A DNA stretch of 47,870 nt from Flavobacteriales bacterium (lineage in GTDB: Bacteria; Bacteroidota; Bacteroidia; Flavobacteriales; TMED113). Positions 46,201 through 47,870 of the stretch are shown here, one piece after another (positions within the stretch are counted from its first letter, which is position 1; every line of letters starts with the position of its first letter). The stretch is taken from NCBI GenBank assembly GCA_002714185.1, contig PAWM01000019.1, forward strand, positions 1 to 47,870. The letters run 5' to 3'. The notes beneath the pieces were generated by a model. That model worked only from the letters and a program-made list of their open reading frames with translations, did not search any database and had not been told where the DNA came from. The position numbers and the translations under genes are program-made.

Positions 46201-47870
46201 GATATTACGCTAGCAGGTAGTGTGGAAATGAGTTTTGGTGAGAATGCATACTCTTGTAATGGACTGTCGGGATTAGCTGCTTTAGAAGCTGGAATTATAC
46301 CTGGTTGCATAGATTCTACAGCACTTAACTATAATCCTAATGCAGAACAAGATAATGGTTCTTGTTGTTATATAGCTGGTTGTACAGATTCAACAGCATT
46401 TAATTATGATGAATTAGCATGTTATGATGATGGTTCATGTATTGCTATTATAGAAGGTTGTACAGATTCAATAGCATTTAATTATAATCCTGAAGCAAAC
46501 ACCGACAATGGTTCTTGTATTGCTATTGTCTTAGGTTGTACAGATTCTACAGCATTTAATTATAATCCCGAAGCAAATACTGATAATAGCTCATGTATTG
46601 CTGTTGTAGTAGGATGTATGGAGGAAGGAGCATGTAACTATGACTCAACAGCAAATACTGCTGGAGATTGTGATTTTGGCACTTGTGCTGGCTGTATGGA
46701 AATAAATGCATGTAACTATGACTCTAATGCTACTATTCCTTCAGATTGTGATTTTGAATCATGTGCTGGTTGTATGGAAGCGGATGCATGTAATTATGAT
46801 GACACAGCAACTATTTCATCAGATTGTGATTTTGAATCATGTGCTGGTTGTATGGAAGCGGATGCATGTAATTATGATGACACAGCAACTATTCCTTCAG
46901 ATTGTGATTTTGAATCATGTGCTGGTTGCATGGAAGCGGATGCATGTAATTATGATGACACAGCAACTATTCCTTCAGATTGTGATTTTGAATCATGTTA
47001 TGGTTGTACAGATTTAGAAGCATTTAATTATAATGATACAACAACAGTAGATGATGGCTCTTGTGAATACACCCCATTTGGTAATGAACCAGATACAGAT
47101 TGTAATGCTACAATACTAATTCCAGGAGATTTAGATATTACTATTAATGGTAATCTCCTTGCAGTTGGGAGTTGGATCGGTGTATTCTATACTAATTCTA
47201 ATGGAACATTAGTATTTGGTGGAGGGGTAGAATGGACTGTAGAAACAACATCTATCGCAGCTTGGGGAGCAGAAGCTGGTGAAGATAATGGATTTCAGTC
47301 TGGAGAAGAGTATGTATGGGCTGTTTATGACAATGAATCCAGTCAAATAATATCAATGCCAGCTGTTGAATATTCTTTTGGATTAAGTTCCTATTCTTGT
47401 AATGGATTATCTGGTATTTCATCTTTATTAGATATTGTAATTTTAGGATGTACAGACACCACAGCATGTAACTATGATTCATCAGCTAATACTAATGATA
47501 ACTCATGTGTTTTTGGTCCCACAGTAAGCTACGAGGTGTTTAATATTTCTTGTTCTGGAGCAACAGGATCAGTTGAATTAACAATTGAAGGTGGTACTGC
47601 TCCATATGAAACGGAGGACCTTTCTTCACTACCAGCTGGAGATTATACTACTACAGTAATAGATGCTAATGGTTGTGAAACATCAGTATCGTTTACTATA
47701 TCAGAACCTGATGTTTTATCTGCAACAGTTTCTATTATAGATGCTAATTGTAATGGTGGTTTAGGCTCAGCAGAATTAACAATTGAAGGTGGTACTGCTC
47801 CATATGAAACGGAGGACCTTTCTTCCCTATCAGCTGGAGATTATACTACTACAGTAATAGATGCTAATGG
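43219..47870 (+). CDS. Giant surface protein: thioredoxin-like domain, GCTD repeats, SprB-like repeats; 3'-truncated by window edge
   Basis: Open from ATG 43219 to the last base (1550 codons). A signal peptide ([19 protein letters not shown]) precedes a thioredoxin/TlpA-like domain of about 160 aa with [18 protein letters not shown] (redox pair C-G-V-C) and a cis-Pro type SGTPTFYI. Then come four copies of the unnamed WG domain (about 43780-44130, 44708-45060, 45944-46293, 47084-47442), each starting [10 protein letters not shown] and ending SCNGLSGL. Between them are a 46-aa tandem duplication, some twenty GCTD-type units and Cys-rich linkers. SprB-like repeats begin at about 47520. The sorting signal is expected downstream, outside the window. 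T9SS export is inferred from its relatives. Confidence 0.9.
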   Translation, partial: MKQVFILLTFLLSFFTYSQSLNFSATGSPPDWFADDLDGVTHTLYDDYLDNGQIVVLEFLNVHCGVCQMYAPQVGTFYENYGPEGSSEVTFIGLDISSGSTDEDCLEYIQDYNASYPIINGNSTSYYGGQISGTPTFYILFPDGTYTNICSSCQNQSNYLNIDDDLSDIVDNWLSMNVSANPWGDTPDTDCNATILIQPSTTITINDNPINFGSWIGSFYTDVNGNLVFGGGIQWNGETTSIAAWGSEAGLNNGFASGEEFTFGIIDPASSETIYSTDAVYTFGESTYGCNGLSGLSSIAFSSSVEETIICLDDDDVMSVFGGCSAAVTALGCDFNFMGTLISDSCPVSCNSCPSECLDDDDVMSVFGGCSAAVTALGCDFNFMGTLISDSCPVSCNNCDSNESELIFGCTNESADNFNPSATEDDGSCIILGCMCDLAINYNTEANIDDTSCIITSGGCNDSTALNYSGDICTSSMFLDEDCEFPITNVVLDWDNEPDTDCNATILIPADVNISINGDSPSLGDLIGVFYTNSNGTLSLGGYAEWTGNVTSIAAWGSEAGLDNGFQVGEEYVWYVYDSDTGQSISASGVEMSFGNNSYSCNGLSGLSSLSAFGTIPGCMDSAAYNYNPNAEEDDNSCCYIAGCTDSTMFNYDATACYDDASCIFIMIGCTDSAAFNYDPAANTDDGACCYIAGCTGIDSINYNEDACVDDGSCIIAVQGCTDSTAFNYDINANTDDGSCCYIAGCTDSTAFNYDSTACYDNDSCEAVLIGCIEEGACNFNPSANTAGDCDFGTCAGCTDSTACNYDSNATINNGSCLELDECGECGGDGIPQGACDCDGNVDLGCGCGEDAPSGCDETCGSTLELDDCGECGGNNSSCSGCTDTEAFNYDTNAIINDGSCESTPFGNDPDTDCNATILIPGDANITIDGNPIDIGSWIGVFYIDNNGELAFGGGVEWNGETTSIAAWGSEAGLSNGFATGESYTWAVYDFNSSDITLAGSVEMSFGENAYSCNGLSGLAALEAGIIPGCIDSTALNYNPNAEQDNGSCCYIAGCTDSTAFNYDELACYDDGSCIAIIEGCTDSIAFNYNPEANTDNGSCIAIVLGCTDSTAFNYNPEANTDNSSCIAVVVGCMEEGACNYDSTANTAGDCDFGTCAGCMEINACNYDSNATIPSDCDFESCAGCMEADACNYDDTATISSDCDFESCAGCMEADACNYDDTATIPSDCDFESCAGCMEADACNYDDTATIPSDCDFESCYGCTDLEAFNYNDTTTVDDGSCEYTPFGNEPDTDCNATILIPGDLDITINGNLLAVGSWIGVFYTNSNGTLVFGGGVEWTVETTSIAAWGAEAGEDNGFQSGEEYVWAVYDNESSQIISMPAVEYSFGLSSYSCNGLSGISSLLDIVILGCTDTTACNYDSSANTNDNSCVFGPTVSYEVFNISCSGATGSVELTIEGGTAPYETEDLSSLPAGDYTTTVIDANGCETSVSFTISEPDVLSATVSIIDANCNGGLGSAELTIEGGTAPYETEDLSSLSAGDYTTTVIDAN
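44156..44412 (+). repeat. 138-bp tandem duplication (46 aa, two copies)
   Basis: The segment encoding [20 protein letters not shown] and on to DSCPVSCN occurs twice, starting at 44164 and 44302, with a handful of silent differences. Each copy has four cysteines. It looks like a recent in-frame duplication inside the giant protein. Confidence 0.9.
46744..47000 (+). repeat. Near-identical 78-bp repeats encoding Cys/Asp-rich units
   Basis: Units start at 46744, 46822 and 46900, with a fourth partial from 46978. Each encodes 26 aa with [20 protein letters not shown]. Differences are few (tcatca/ccttca, tgtatg/tgcatg), so the copies arose or were homogenised very recently. They are GCTD-type units in which TD became ME. 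Confidence 0.92.
47575..47870 (+). repeat. 198-bp SprB-like repeats running off the window
   Basis: The text from 47575 (gaattaacaattgaaggtgg) recurs at 47773 with only a few changes up to the last base. The unit is 66 aa: [19 protein letters not shown], then TVIDANGC and an I-S-E-P spacer. The units closely resemble those at bases 1-512. Confidence 0.9.

Noticed and set aside
44079-46310. Antisense frames with tandem repeats such as [20 protein letters not shown]
   Set aside because: Shadows of the 46-aa duplication and WG-domain copies on the coding strand.

Overview
The window is very AT-rich DNA that reads as a marine Flavobacteriales-type member of the Bacteroidota. The evidence is several giant surface proteins with SprB-like and GCTD-type repeats, type IX secretion (T9SS) C-terminal signals ending in the CLFIPSVFTPNGDGIND block, a PorP/SprF protein, start sites with little Shine-Dalgarno signal, and AGA-type Arg codon use with a matching tRNA-Arg(TCT). 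The genus cannot be fixed from the sequence alone.

Layout. (1) 1-17551 is a forward surface-protein operon: the 3' part of a giant SprB-like adhesin, a second giant adhesin (2622 aa) with an N-terminal c-type cytochrome domain, and a PorP/SprF gene broken by one in-frame TGA, spaced by only 3-4 bp. (2) 17563-22141 holds msrB, a secreted protein with a degenerate J-like domain, a reverse-strand TonB C-terminal relic, a small heat-shock protein with a possible sigma-54-like promoter, an unknown protein, ung, a small lipoprotein and a secreted C1-type peptidase. (3) 22241-25973 holds a DUF932-like gene and an MMPL/RND exporter (reverse), divergent from a steroid 5-alpha-reductase-like membrane enzyme. 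(4) 26008-31176 (reverse) is a TlpA-like thioredoxin, a 1241-aa cysteine-rich GCTD-repeat surface protein and a small exported protein. (5) 31255-37753 (reverse) is a tripartite RND efflux operon (adaptor, pump, TolC) followed by an aldo/keto reductase. (6) 37908-42469 holds a Bax-inhibitor-1 family protein, an S9A oligopeptidase gene interrupted by one TAA, a methyltransferase, tRNA-Arg and a CaCA cation antiporter. (7) 42470-43218 is a 750-bp protein-free stretch full of stems and a pseudoknot-like arrangement, ending in a strong hairpin; it is best read as an unidentified structured RNA on the minus strand. (8) 43219-47870 is the start of another giant surface protein: signal peptide, thioredoxin-like domain, GCTD repeats, four copies of an unnamed domain of about 110 aa, then SprB-like repeats running off the window.

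How it fits together. The dominant theme is large, disulfide-rich, calcium-binding-looking surface proteins carried by T9SS, with redox modules nearby or fused: a heme c domain, a thioredoxin domain, a TlpA neighbour and MsrB. The same unnamed domain (core I-G-V-F-Y ... W-N-G ... I-A-A-W-G ... N-G-F ... G-E) recurs in three of the proteins. The repeats at the two window ends are very alike, which raises the possibility that they are parts of one gene or that the sequence ends in repeats for assembly reasons. Three genes each carry a single nonsense codon in otherwise intact frames; these are either early decay or base errors.
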